Assembly (NCBI GenBank): GCA_944358655.1
Contig: CALVRO010000014.1
Span: forward strand, 1 to 38,875
Length of the DNA stretch: 38,875 nucleotides
From: an uncultured Clostridia bacterium
Lineage (GTDB): Bacteria; Bacillota; Clostridia; Christensenellales; Borkfalkiaceae
Reading direction: 5' to 3'
Part shown: positions 1 through 9,259 of the stretch, in pieces
How positions within the stretch are numbered: position 1 is the first letter of the stretch
Layout: each line of letters starts with the position of its first letter
The notes under the pieces: model-generated
Told to the model about the DNA's origin: nothing
The model's input: only the letters and a program-made list of their open reading frames with translations
Databases searched by the model: none
Made by a program: the position numbers and the translations under genes

Positions 1-1449
1 TTATATATAGGCACCGACGCGCACGAGGCGTGGGCGGGAGAGGAGCTGCTCTCCATAAGCTACACCCTTTCGGAGGACGTAATCTTTTCCACCGACAGCG
101 CCACGGGCAACGAAGTGGCCAACCGCTTCGACGACGTCAGCGACCACATAACCACCTACCTTTCGCGCGCCGACTGGGAGGGTACCTTCCCCGCCACTCC
201 CACGGATGACGAAAAGAACGTCACGCGCGAGTTTATGAATGCCTTCTCCATGGAGAGCTACATAAGCGGCGAAATGGGCGTGGATATCGGCAAAAAGTGG
301 TATGCAGAGCACGCCCCCGTTCCCAACAGAAGGCAGCTCGGCTATGAGGAGACCCAAGTTAAGCTCTACGAGCTCATAGGCAAGCCATACACCGACGAGC
401 TGTGGGACGACCTTCTCGACCAGCTGACGGTGGAGGAGATGCGTGACCTGATAGGTATAGGCAACTTCACCACAAATAAAATAGTCAGTATCGATAAGCC
501 CAAGACCATCGACCCCGACGGCCCCGCAGGCTTCACGCAGTTCATGACGCTCCTCGAGGCCACCGCCTCCGTCTACGATACCTGCTTCTATTGCTCGGAG
601 ACCATAGTCGGCGCGACGTGGAACGTCGAGCTCGCCCAAAAGATGGGCAACGCCATCGGCAACGAAAGCCTTATCGGCAACGAGCGCGACGACGGAAGAA
701 CATATTCGGGCTGGTACGCTCCCGCGGTCAATATCCACCGCACGCCCTTCTCGGGCCGAAACTGGGAGTACTACTCCGAGGACGGCCTCATCTCGGGCAA
801 GATGGCGGCGGGCGTCATCCGCGGCGCAATGGACAAGGGCGTCTACTGCTATGTAAAGCACTTCGCCGTCAACGATCAGGAGACCAACCGCGACACGGGC
901 ACGGGCCTTATCACATGGCTCGACGAGCAGACCATGCGCGAAATATATTTAAAGCCCTTCGAACTTGCGGTAAAGGAGGGGGGAACTACGGCAATGATGT
1001 CCTCCTTCAACCGCATAGGCACCGTGTGGGCGGGCGGTAGTTACGAGCTCCTCACCGAGATTTTGAGGGACGAATGGGGCTTTAATGGCATGGTCATCAC
1101 CGACTACGGCACTTCGTCCTACATGATGACCGACCAGATGATCCGCGCGGGCGGCGACCTCGCCCTCTTCCAGGGTAGGAACCCGTCCACCGAGGGCGAC
1201 CTCTACACGCCTTCGCACCGCGCAGCCATGCGTCAGGCCACCAAAAACATACTCTACACGGTGGTAAATTCCAACGCCATGAACGGCATGGGCGAGGGCA
1301 TAATCTATCGCTACGCCATGCCCTATTGGCTGATAGCCGTCGTAGTGCTCATAGTCGTCGTGGCGGCCGCGTTTGCGGTATGGGGCTTCTTCTCTATAAG
1401 AAAGTCCGTAAGAAAGCTTAAGGCGGCCTCCGACGGGGCTCAAACTTAA
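1..1449 (+). CDS. Membrane-anchored GH3 glycosidase, permuted domain order (5' partial)
   Basis: The reading frame is open from base 1, so the gene starts upstream; the first in-frame GTG at 115 is internal. The visible part carries the GH3 TIM-barrel domain: SGRNWEYYSEDG, then VKHF, then GMVITDYG, whose Asp (codon 1102-1104) is the expected nucleophile. In ordinary GH3 enzymes this barrel is N-terminal. Here it is followed only by a transmembrane helix (about 1312-1395) and a basic tail, so the alpha/beta domain with the acid/base must lie before it, outside the window. The likely role is hydrolysis of a beta-linked sugar at the outer membrane face. A second permuted GH3 lies at 24527. The substrate cannot be read from the sequence. 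Confidence 0.85.
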   Translation, partial: LYIGTDAHEAWAGEELLSISYTLSEDVIFSTDSATGNEVANRFDDVSDHITTYLSRADWEGTFPATPTDDEKNVTREFMNAFSMESYISGEMGVDIGKKWYAEHAPVPNRRQLGYEETQVKLYELIGKPYTDELWDDLLDQLTVEEMRDLIGIGNFTTNKIVSIDKPKTIDPDGPAGFTQFMTLLEATASVYDTCFYCSETIVGATWNVELAQKMGNAIGNESLIGNERDDGRTYSGWYAPAVNIHRTPFSGRNWEYYSEDGLISGKMAAGVIRGAMDKGVYCYVKHFAVNDQETNRDTGTGLITWLDEQTMREIYLKPFELAVKEGGTTAMMSSFNRIGTVWAGGSYELLTEILRDEWGFNGMVITDYGTSSYMMTDQMIRAGGDLALFQGRNPSTEGDLYTPSHRAAMRQATKNILYTVVNSNAMNGMGEGIIYRYAMPYWLIAVVVLIVVVAAAFAVWGFFSIRKSVRKLKAASDGAQT

Positions 1450-1515
1450 GCGGATACGGGCCGAGGCTTAAATGTAGCCGAGGCATAAAAGCTAATTCTT
1501 TCCTCCCAAAGTAAA

Positions 1516-1546
1516 GGCGGGGCGCGCAGAAAATGCGCGCCCCGCC
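1516..1546 (+). terminator. Rho-independent terminator of the partial GH3 gene
   Basis: A perfect 13-bp GC stem (ggcggggcgcgca with its complement) closes a GAAAA loop and is followed by cgatttt. It lies 66 bp after the GH3 stop codon. Confidence 0.8.
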
Positions 1547-1574
1547 CGATTTTGGCCGATTTTACGGACAAAAC

Positions 1575-1607
1575 GAAAGGAATTCCTTTAAGTAAGGAAT
1601 TCCTTTC
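1575..1607. terminator. Second hairpin between convergent genes
   Basis: A perfect 12-bp stem (gaaaggaattcc with its complement) has a 9-nt loop. It lies between the convergent GH3 and AraC genes and could stop transcription from either side, although the T-tracts are weak. I see nothing else in 1608-1767. Confidence 0.55.
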
Positions 1608-1767
1608 TGTATTTTACACCATTTTGATATTATATTAAGGCGGGCGCGGCTGCCGCCCGGGTATGATTTTGGCGAGCGTTTTAAAGGGGTTTGGCCGCAA
1701 AAGCACTATACTCCTCTCCCTATCGTCCGGACGGGAGATGGCCTCTTACGGCGCGGCGCGCTCCTGT

Positions 1768-2973
1768 CTACTCGTCGACGGGGCTTGCACGGTATTCGCC
1801 CGGCAGGCACCCCGCATACTTTTTGAACACGCGCGAAAAGTGGCTCTGCGAGGAGAAGCCGAGGTATGAAGATATTGCCACGGCCGTCTTGTCGGTGTAG
1901 CGCAGCAGGCGTTTGGCCTCGGTCACCTTTTCCTTTAATATAAAGTCGACAAGGTTTTCGCCCGACTCCTTTTTAAATTTCACCGAAAGGCGCGAGCGGC
2001 TCAAAAACAGCGCGGCGGCAATGTCCTCGGTGGTTATGGGTTCAGACAGGTGGTGTCTGACGTAGTTTGTCACGTCGAGCACGAGCCGCGAAGGATTTTT
2101 GCCCCGCCTCAGCCGCTCCATCCTCTCGGTGTAGTCCACCACCATGCGGTACTGCAGGTTTGTAATGGCGCCCATGTCGCCCAAAAGCTCGCATTTTTGT
2201 ATGTAGGCGTCGGAGAGCGACAGGGCGTCGTCGGCGTCCATGCCTCCGCTTATTGCCGCGCGCGAAACGAGTGTGGCGGTGACAATAAAGGTGTTCTTCA
2301 GCTGCCTCAGCTGGTCGGCGGCCAGCACTCCCGCGCGCACGGCGGGGGCCGCGGCTATCCATCTGTTCAGCCCTTCTCGGTCGCCCTGTCTTACAAAATC
2401 TATTATAGTCTGCTCTAGGCCGAGCGTGTTGTGCACGTTTTCGCTGCCGAAGGCCTCGGCAATGTCGGAGTCGAAGCCGCGCTCGGCGCTCTCCTGCTCG
2501 GCAGCGTTTTTGAGTATCTTCTGCTCGTCGTCGAATATCATTATGTCGCTCAGGCCCAGCTTTTCGCCGTTGACAATGTAATTCATGGCGCACAGCACCA
2601 TAATGACGCTGTTGAGCGGCAGCCTTACAATGCCCCTCATGCCTGCCATAAATTCGGCCGTCAGTCCCTCGGGCACGTCGCAGCGAAAGGCCAGCTCTTT
2701 GAGCGCCTGGTCGGACTGCTTCATCTGCGACGAGGGCCCGATAACAATCTTTATATCTTCGCCGTTGACAATGCCGTAGTATTCGAAGTCGGGCGTAATA
2801 AAGTAGCCTATGTGCGTGTCAATGGCCATTATTTTGTCGGCGCAGGCCGCCATGGGGTCGGCGGGCAGCTTTGAAAGGGAGTAGTAAAACCTCTCTCCGC
2901 CCGCGTACACCCTTATGGGCACGCCCGTCATGTCGCCTATCAGCTTGCCGAGATATTTATAGTCCATTGTCAT
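1768..2973 (-). CDS. AraC-family transcriptional regulator
   Basis: The protein has 401 residues. The last about 100 form an AraC/XylS DNA-binding domain with two helix-turn-helix units: TTEDIAAALFLSRSRLSVKF, then a second ending FSSQSHFSRVFKKYAG. The N-terminal 290 residues are an unassigned sensor region, common in clostridial AraC proteins of about 400 residues beside sugar operons. The start at 2973 is chosen because GGAGG lies 7 nt upstream. It is read divergently from the GH3-rhamnose operon and shares its promoter region, so it is probably the operon's sugar-responsive activator. That role and the inducer are inferences from position. Confidence 0.9.
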   Translation of the reverse strand: MTMDYKYLGKLIGDMTGVPIRVYAGGERFYYSLSKLPADPMAACADKIMAIDTHIGYFITPDFEYYGIVNGEDIKIVIGPSSQMKQSDQALKELAFRCDVPEGLTAEFMAGMRGIVRLPLNSVIMVLCAMNYIVNGEKLGLSDIMIFDDEQKILKNAAEQESAERGFDSDIAEAFGSENVHNTLGLEQTIIDFVRQGDREGLNRWIAAAPAVRAGVLAADQLRQLKNTFIVTATLVSRAAISGGMDADDALSLSDAYIQKCELLGDMGAITNLQYRMVVDYTERMERLRRGKNPSRLVLDVTNYVRHHLSEPITTEDIAAALFLSRSRLSVKFKKESGENLVDFILKEKVTEAKRLLRYTDKTAVAISSYLGFSSQSHFSRVFKKYAGCLPGEYRASPVDE

Positions 2974-2997
2974 ATGGCGCCCTCCAAAGTTAAAACA

Positions 2998-3026
2998 ATT
3001 ATAGCAAAATTAAAACAAAAATGCAA
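2998..3026 (-). promoter_or_regulatory. Promoter of the araC-type gene
   Basis: On the - strand, TTGCAT (3026-3021) and TATAAT (3003-2998) are separated by 17 bp, a near-consensus sigma-A promoter 25 bp upstream of the start codon. Its -35 box overlaps that of the divergent operon promoter. Confidence 0.75.
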
Positions 3027-3053
3027 GACATATATATGATAAAATATTATAAT
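3025..3053 (+). promoter_or_regulatory. Promoter of the GH3-rhamnose operon
   Basis: AAGACA (3025-3030) and TATAAT (3048-3053) are 17 bp apart. The -10 is perfect but the -35 is weak, as expected for an activator-dependent promoter. It shares two bases with the -35 of the divergent regulator promoter. Confidence 0.65.
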
Positions 3054-3082
3054 AATTGTGAACTACAAACAAGAGGTATGGA

Positions 3083-5521
3083 ATGAAAATAAAAGAGTTG
3101 TTGAAGCAACTGACTGTGGAGGAAAAGGCGGCTCTCGTCGCGGGCACGGATTTTGTGTTTACGAACGCCGTGCCGAGGCTTAAAATACCGTCCCTTCGCA
3201 TGTCGGACGGCCCCCACGGACTGCGCGTTCAGACGGAGGGAGGGGACAACGGCGTAACGGCAAGCCTGCCTGCAACCTCTTTCCCCACGGCGGCAACGGT
3301 TGCAAGCAGTTGGAACCCCGAAAATTCTTATAAAATCGGACAGGCTATCGGCAAGGAAGCGCACAAATACGGCGTGCATGTCGTTCTCGGCCCGGGCGCG
3401 AACATAAAGCGCAACCCCGCGGCGGGCAGAAATTTTGAGTATTTTTCCGAAGACCCCGTCCTTGCGGGAAAGATGGCGGCGGCGGAAGTGGACGGCGTGC
3501 AGAGCGAGGGAGTGGGCGTATCTGTCAAGCATTTCGCGCTCAACAATTCCGAAAATTTCCGTTTTATGGGCGACAGTATCGCCGACATGCGCGCCATACG
3601 CGAAATATATCTCAAAGTGTTTGAGATGATCGTAAAGGAGAGCCGCCCCGCCACGATGATGTGCGCCTACAACAAAATAAATGGCGAGTATTGCGCGCAC
3701 AATGAGTGGCTGTTGACCGACGTTCTTCGCAAGGAATGGGGCTTTGACGGTTTGGTTATGACGGATTGGGGCGCCATGCACGACCGTATAAAGAGCTTGC
3801 AGACGGGGCTAGACCTTGAAATGCCTGGCGACACCGCCATCTGCCGCAAATGGATATTGGACGGCATAGAGAGCGGCAAACTTTCTATGGCCGATCTGGA
3901 TAAATCCGTCGAAAACGTGCTGAACATGGTGGAAAAATACGCCAAGAAATTTGCGGATGACTGCGATTTTGAGGCAAACGACGCACTCGCCTGTCAAGTG
4001 GCGGAAGATAGCGCGGTGCTCTTGAAAAACGACGGCGTTTTGCCCCTTTCGGAGGGGGAGGAGCTGTTCGTCTGCGGCGACTTGTTCACAAAGATGCGCT
4101 ATCAGGGCGCAGGCAGCTCCATGATAAACCCCACAAAGCTGACAACGCCCCAAAAGGCCTTCGCAGAAAGGGGTGTAAAATATGTATTCGCCCGAGGATA
4201 TGCCGAAAATAAGACGTCAACAGAGCAAAAATATATCGATGAAGCGCTTGCGCTTTCAAAGCCGTTCGAAAAGGCCGTTGTATTCGCGGGGCTGACCGAC
4301 TATGTGGAGAGCGAGGGGGCAGACCGTGAAAATATGCGCCTTCCCGAAAACCAAATTAGTCTGATAAGCGCTCTTGTTAACGCGGGCAAAAAGGTAATAG
4401 TAGTGCTCTTCGGCGGCTCTCCCGTCGAACTGCCGTTTGCGGATAAGGTGAGTGCCATACTCAATATGTATCTGCCGGGACAGAGCGGCGGAAGGGCGTG
4501 CGCAAATCTTTTATTCGGAAAGGCCGATCCTTCGGGCAGGCTTGCCGAAACGTGGCCGTTAAAGTATGAGGACGTGCCCTTCGGCAGAGAGTTCGGCAAG
4601 TGTGAAAACGAAGTGTATAAGGAGAGCGTTTTCGTCGGCTACCGCTACTATACGACGGCGCAAAAGGCGGTGCGTTATCCCTTCGGCTACGGGCTTTCCT
4701 ATACGTCGTTTGAATATTCCGATTTTAATATCGCTCGCCTCGGCGACAAAATTATTGCCGGGTGCACCCTTAAAAACATAGGCGAACGGGACGGCGCCGA
4801 GGTCGTTCAGCTGTATTCGGGGCTGAATAGATCGGCCATATTCAGGCCCGTGCGCGAACTCAAGGCCTTTAAAAAGGTTTACTTAAAGGCGGGCGAAAGC
4901 GCAAATGTGCGGCTTGAGATGCCGATAGCCGACCTTGCCTTCTTCAATGCGGTCAAAAACGCATGGCAGGTGGAGGGCGGAGAATATAAGATTGAATTCT
5001 GCAAAGACGCATATACCCCCATATATGCCGTAGATATCGCAGTCGAGGGGGAGAGTGCGGACGGTATTTACGGCCAAAGGGTGCTTTCCGCCTATGCGGG
5101 TGCGGACATGCGCATAGTGACGGACGGACTGTTCGAGGAGATGAGCGGCGTTAAAATACCGCCGCTGCCCGCAAAAAAGCCCATAACCATGGACAGCCGC
5201 TTTTCCTATCTTGAAAATGCGGGGTTCATGGGCAAAATACTCCATTCCGCCGTTTTAAGCGTTGCCGACGGTCAGAGGAAAAGGGCTTTAAAAATGCCCG
5301 AAGGCCCCGAGCGCGACAACAAGGTAAAGGGTGCATTGTTTATGAAGAGGATATTGGAAAGTAACTCGCTGACGACCATGACTATGTGCGCGGGCAAACA
5401 GTGCCCCTACAACTTTGCCCGCGGCTTTATGGAGCTTTCAAACGGGCATATTATCAGGGGAATAAAGTGCTTCTGCACTAAAATAAAAGTACCAAAATTA
5501 CCCAAAGAGGAGGAAAATTAA
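3083..5521 (+). CDS. GH3 family beta-glycosidase, conventional architecture
   Basis: This 812-residue enzyme has the usual GH3 order. The TIM barrel contains RNFEYFSEDP, VKHF (148-151) and GLVMTDWGA with nucleophile Asp228. The alpha/beta sandwich contains AVLLKNDGVLPL and VESEGADR, where Glu411 is the candidate acid/base. A fibronectin-III-like domain follows (FGYGLSYTSFEYS onward). No signal peptide is visible, so it should act in the cytoplasm on imported glycosides. It is the first gene of the rhamnoside operon (SD aagagg, 6 nt spacing). Its stop codon abuts the transporter start, whose SD lies inside this gene. It probably removes a beta-linked glucose or xylose; which one cannot be told. 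Confidence 0.9.
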   Translation: MKIKELLKQLTVEEKAALVAGTDFVFTNAVPRLKIPSLRMSDGPHGLRVQTEGGDNGVTASLPATSFPTAATVASSWNPENSYKIGQAIGKEAHKYGVHVVLGPGANIKRNPAAGRNFEYFSEDPVLAGKMAAAEVDGVQSEGVGVSVKHFALNNSENFRFMGDSIADMRAIREIYLKVFEMIVKESRPATMMCAYNKINGEYCAHNEWLLTDVLRKEWGFDGLVMTDWGAMHDRIKSLQTGLDLEMPGDTAICRKWILDGIESGKLSMADLDKSVENVLNMVEKYAKKFADDCDFEANDALACQVAEDSAVLLKNDGVLPLSEGEELFVCGDLFTKMRYQGAGSSMINPTKLTTPQKAFAERGVKYVFARGYAENKTSTEQKYIDEALALSKPFEKAVVFAGLTDYVESEGADRENMRLPENQISLISALVNAGKKVIVVLFGGSPVELPFADKVSAILNMYLPGQSGGRACANLLFGKADPSGRLAETWPLKYEDVPFGREFGKCENEVYKESVFVGYRYYTTAQKAVRYPFGYGLSYTSFEYSDFNIARLGDKIIAGCTLKNIGERDGAEVVQLYSGLNRSAIFRPVRELKAFKKVYLKAGESANVRLEMPIADLAFFNAVKNAWQVEGGEYKIEFCKDAYTPIYAVDIAVEGESADGIYGQRVLSAYAGADMRIVTDGLFEEMSGVKIPPLPAKKPITMDSRFSYLENAGFMGKILHSAVLSVADGQRKRALKMPEGPERDNKVKGALFMKRILESNSLTTMTMCAGKQCPYNFARGFMELSNGHIIRGIKCFCTKIKVPKLPKEEEN

Positions 5522-7672
5522 ATGGCTACTGCGGGGAAAATGCTGAACGCAAGAATTTTCAACAGCAGAGTAAAATCGCAGAACGTTACAAACAAGGAAA
5601 AGTGGCTGGGGTACCTTGCCGGCCCGTGCGGTGCGCTCCTGTTCAACGCCGTAATGGCAACCTTTTTGAACCAGTACTACACCGACGTTTTAAAGCTCGG
5701 CGGGGTGTGGGGCGGAATGTTTCTTGTAATATTCCCCGTAATCTCAAAGGTGCTCGACGCGATCACAAACGTAATAATGGGTTGGATAATCGACCGCACG
5801 CATACAAAGCAGGGCAAGGCGAGGCCGTGGCTGCTGCTCTCGTCCGTGCTCGTCGCCGTTACGGGCGTGCTGCTCTTTGTAGTGCCCGAAGTCAACGAAA
5901 CGGTCACCATAATATGGGTGATGATATCGTATAATCTGTACTATTCGATAGCCTACACCATATACAACATGAGCCACAACCTTATGGTGCCGCTGTCCAC
6001 GCGCAACACCTCGCAGCGCGGCGTGCTTGCCGTGTTCAACAACATTTCCACCATTATGATGAGCGGCATTGTCGTCGCCCTCGTATTCCCCATGATAATG
6101 CCCTCGCTGGGCGCCATCAAGGGCAACTGGATAATGGTGATGTCGCTGCTGTCGTGCATATCGCTGCCCCTTGTGCTTGTGGAGTACTACTTCACCAAGG
6201 AGCGCGTCACGGCCGAAAGCAACGGCCGCGAGCAAAAGCCCGTGCCCTTCCTTCTGCAGCTCAAGGCGATATTTACCGATAAATACATGCTGCTTCTGCT
6301 GGGATATTTCCTTCTCTATACGCTCACTTCGCAGCTCAAAAACATGTCGCTGCCCTACTACTGCAACTACGTTTTAGGCACCTATCAGGACGGCATTACG
6401 CAGACTCTCGTATCCGTTCTCGGCGGCATACCCATGGGTATAGGCATCTTCGCCGTGTGGCCGCTCGCCAAAAAACTCGGCAAAAAGAACCTCACCGTGC
6501 TCGGCTTTTTATTGTATGCGGGCGGCTCGGCCATATGCTGGATGGCGCCCACCAATCTCTATGTGGTATTAGTCGGTCAGTTCATAAAAAATATCGGCGG
6601 TCTGCCCTGCGCGTATGTGTTCATGGCGCTGTTTGCCGACGCGCTCGACAACCTTGAATGGAAAAACGGCTTCCGCTGCGACGGGATCGCCATGTCGGCC
6701 TATTCCGTAATAATCACGGCCGCAGCGGGCTTTGTGACGGGCATATTCAACGGCGGCATTTCGGCGGCGGGCTATATTCCTCCCGAAGCCGTGTCCGTCG
6801 CCCCCGAACTCACCGATGCTATGCAAAAGATATTCACCAATGCCGACGGCACCATGTCAATAATCTTCAATCAGCCGGATGCCGTGAACAGCCTGTTCTC
6901 GTTCTTCTTTGTGGGACTTGAAGCATTTGCAGGTATCCTGTATGCCGTAATGCTTCTTCCTGTGACTGTAGAAAAGACGGTTGGCAAGAAACTTGTCATG
7001 ATCCGTGCGCGCCAGAAAGCGGAGTGCGAAATTAAGGGTGAGGTTTGGGTAGAGCCTGAGATTCGTGCAGCAGAGGAACAGAAGCAACAAGATGCAGAGG
7101 CAGAAGAAGCATATCGGCGAGAACTGAAAGAACGCTGTGAACAGAAAGGGCTGAATTATACCGTCGAGCTTGAGAAGCACATCGAGGCGGTGCGTATAAA
7201 GGAAGAAAAACAGGCGGAAAAAGAGCGGCTCGCCAAGATAAAAGCAGAGGAAAAGGCTAAACTCAAAGCGGAGAAACTTGCGGCAAAACTTGCAAAGATG
7301 ACTCCCGAACAGCGCCTGGCTTACGAGAATAAAAAGAAAGTACGCGCGATGCGTGACGAATATAAATGGACGATTGAAAGGGCAAAGGGTGCCTTCCGTC
7401 ACGAAAAAACACAGGCGGAACTGCATGTCTATGACGCTTCTGCGGGACGCATAGAGGAGCTCTCTCTTCAGATCAAGTCCTTGAAAAAATCGCTGAAAGA
7501 CGAGAATGCCGATACTGTTGCCGTAGAAGCGCAGATTTTGAAGTGTCAGCTTGAAATCAAGCAACTCAAAGAGAACCGCGAAACGCAACTCTATACAGTA
7601 CGCGAGTCCTTCAAAAGCAGGAATTGGACAGAGTTCTTGAATGCCGAAAAAGAGGAAGTTGCATCGGTGTAA
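5522..7672 (+). CDS. GPH-family sugar:cation symporter with long C-terminal coiled-coil tail
   Basis: Residues about 20-485 form a 12-helix MelB/GPH transporter. [20 protein letters not shown] matches the helix II/loop 2-3 signature with its paired acidic residues. The remaining about 230 residues are hydrophilic, rich in Lys, Glu and Ala, and strongly predicted coiled coil (for example [19 protein letters not shown]). Family members normally end near 450-500 residues. Codon choice changes near base 6920 (more GCA, CGT and CTG in place of GCC, CGC and CTC), pointing to a separate origin for the tail. The start directly follows the GH3 stop, with GAGGAGG just upstream. It is the likely importer of the rhamnoside. 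The tail may regulate or multimerise the carrier, which is inference. Confidence 0.88.
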   Translation: MATAGKMLNARIFNSRVKSQNVTNKEKWLGYLAGPCGALLFNAVMATFLNQYYTDVLKLGGVWGGMFLVIFPVISKVLDAITNVIMGWIIDRTHTKQGKARPWLLLSSVLVAVTGVLLFVVPEVNETVTIIWVMISYNLYYSIAYTIYNMSHNLMVPLSTRNTSQRGVLAVFNNISTIMMSGIVVALVFPMIMPSLGAIKGNWIMVMSLLSCISLPLVLVEYYFTKERVTAESNGREQKPVPFLLQLKAIFTDKYMLLLLGYFLLYTLTSQLKNMSLPYYCNYVLGTYQDGITQTLVSVLGGIPMGIGIFAVWPLAKKLGKKNLTVLGFLLYAGGSAICWMAPTNLYVVLVGQFIKNIGGLPCAYVFMALFADALDNLEWKNGFRCDGIAMSAYSVIITAAAGFVTGIFNGGISAAGYIPPEAVSVAPELTDAMQKIFTNADGTMSIIFNQPDAVNSLFSFFFVGLEAFAGILYAVMLLPVTVEKTVGKKLVMIRARQKAECEIKGEVWVEPEIRAAEEQKQQDAEAEEAYRRELKERCEQKGLNYTVELEKHIEAVRIKEEKQAEKERLAKIKAEEKAKLKAEKLAAKLAKMTPEQRLAYENKKKVRAMRDEYKWTIERAKGAFRHEKTQAELHVYDASAGRIEELSLQIKSLKKSLKDENADTVAVEAQILKCQLEIKQLKENRETQLYTVRESFKSRNWTEFLNAEKEEVASV

Positions 7673-7682
7673 GGTAATAGAT

Positions 7683-8438
7683 ATGACGAAAAATAAGAAA
7701 ATTGCAATCATTGTTTCATCTGTTTGTGTTGGGCTCGCGCTGGTAATTTTGCTTGGCTTGATATTTACGGGATTGTATGTCGGTTGGGGGCCGTTCACCT
7801 ACTTGCAGTTTGATAGTCAGGAGCGTGCAATAGTGAAAAAATACGACGCGGAAGAGCGGCAGGGCGAGATAGTATTCTACGGCGCTTCAAACTTCCGCCT
7901 GTGGACGGAGATGGAAAACGACCTTGCGGAATATAAGGTGCAGAACCACGGTTTCGGCGGCAGTACCGATAAAGACCTCGTCGAACGCGCTGAAACTCTT
8001 CTCTATCCGTATGCTCCCTCGGTGGTATTCTTCCAGACGGGCTCCAACGACTATGTGTCGCTTTCGGGTACCGATGAGGAGAAGGTGGCGGCATGTATGG
8101 AATATAAGGAGTATATGTTCACCACCTTTCACGAGCGCCTGCCCGAGGCAAAGTTTGTGGTGATGTGCGGCCTGCTTCTGCCCGGCAGAAGTCAATACAC
8201 CGCGCTCACGCAGAGCATAAACGACGCGCTCGAAGCACTGTGCGCAAAGTATGACTATATGACCTTTGTCAATGCCGAGGAGATGACTTTCGACGGCGAA
8301 AATTATGCGGAGGAGCTGTTCATTGACGACGGCATACACCTCAATCATGACGGGCAGCTCTTGTGGTGCAACAACTATATAAGGCCAGCAATAGAAAATC
8401 TGATAGAGGAGTACGGGTTAGAGGAGCTTCGCAGATGA
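7683..8438 (+). CDS. Membrane-anchored SGNH/GDSL hydrolase 1
   Basis: A 251-residue protein with one N-terminal transmembrane anchor (about 7-32) followed by YVGWGPF. The SGNH blocks are present: block I YGASN with nucleophile Ser69, block II GFGGST, block III TGSND with Asn122, and block V DDGIHLN with Asp216 and His219. The domain should face outward. The family removes acyl groups, often acetyl esters, from sugars, so a role in deacetylating plant or host glycans before import is likely. The exact ester is unknown. The start at 7683 is preferred over the longer frame because AAGG lies 8 nt upstream. It is the third gene of the operon, 10 bp after the symporter. Confidence 0.85.
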   Translation: MTKNKKIAIIVSSVCVGLALVILLGLIFTGLYVGWGPFTYLQFDSQERAIVKKYDAEERQGEIVFYGASNFRLWTEMENDLAEYKVQNHGFGGSTDKDLVERAETLLYPYAPSVVFFQTGSNDYVSLSGTDEEKVAACMEYKEYMFTTFHERLPEAKFVVMCGLLLPGRSQYTALTQSINDALEALCAKYDYMTFVNAEEMTFDGENYAEELFIDDGIHLNHDGQLLWCNNYIRPAIENLIEEYGLEELRR

Positions 8439-9259
8439 GCAAGGTAAAATCGAAAAAGAAAATTGCAATTATCATATCTTGCGTATGCATTGGCCTGGCG
8501 GTTTTTATAGTAGTTTGGCTGATGATATGCGGATATTTGTGGACGTGGGGCCCGTTTTCGGGCATGGCAAATTTAAGGTTTAAAAATCTTGCCGGCAACG
8601 GCGATGTGTATTCCGTTGAAAATGTCGAGGAGCTTGAAAACAGTCCGCTCGAAGGAGTGAATATCTGCTATCTCGGCTCGTCGGTGACTTACGGCGCAAG
8701 TTCGCTCCAGACCTCGTTTGTCGAATACATAGCAAAGCGCAACAATACGACGTATGTAAAGGAGGCGGTCAGCGGCACCACGCTGGTCGACGAGGGCATT
8801 GGTTCATACATATCTCGTATGCAATCGCTCGATAAGGACGCGCATTTCGATATGTTTGTCTGCCAGCTCTCCACCAACGACGCCACGCAGAATAAAACTC
8901 TCGGCGAAGTTTCTGCGGACGGTACGACGGAGTTCGATACATCTACGGTGTGCGGAGCGATAGAATACATAATCACATATGTAACGCAAACATGGAACTG
9001 CCCCGTGGTGTTCTACACTAATTCATATTATGAAAGTCAGTCTTATTCTGCAATGGTGGAGGCGCTTGAAGAGATACAGCAAAAGTACGATATAGGCGTT
9101 ATCGACCTGTACACGGACGAAGAGTTCAACGACATTTCAGATGAGCAGCGTGCGCTTTATATGGCGGACGACATACACCCCACAAAGGCGGGCTACCTCG
9201 AATGGTGGACGCCCAAGATGGAAGAGTATTTATATGATTTTATAGGACAGAACATATGA
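8435..9259 (+). CDS. Membrane-anchored SGNH/GDSL hydrolase 2
   Basis: A 274-residue protein with an N-terminal transmembrane anchor (about 9-33) and TWGPF after it, as in the preceding hydrolase. Catalytic blocks are LGSSVTYG with nucleophile Ser83, STND with Asn148, and DDIHPT with Asp245 and His248. The core is only distantly related to hydrolase 1, so the two probably attack different esters. The start overlaps the preceding stop (ATGA) with gaggag 8 nt upstream, indicating translational coupling. The next gene is coupled in the same way. It probably acts on the outer face of the membrane. Confidence 0.85.
   Translation: MSKVKSKKKIAIIISCVCIGLAVFIVVWLMICGYLWTWGPFSGMANLRFKNLAGNGDVYSVENVEELENSPLEGVNICYLGSSVTYGASSLQTSFVEYIAKRNNTTYVKEAVSGTTLVDEGIGSYISRMQSLDKDAHFDMFVCQLSTNDATQNKTLGEVSADGTTEFDTSTVCGAIEYIITYVTQTWNCPVVFYTNSYYESQSYSAMVEALEEIQQKYDIGVIDLYTDEEFNDISDEQRALYMADDIHPTKAGYLEWWTPKMEEYLYDFIGQNI

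Noticed and set aside
1-861. - strand frame of 286 codons at the window start
   Set aside because: It lies opposite the GH3 barrel, whose motifs are unambiguous.
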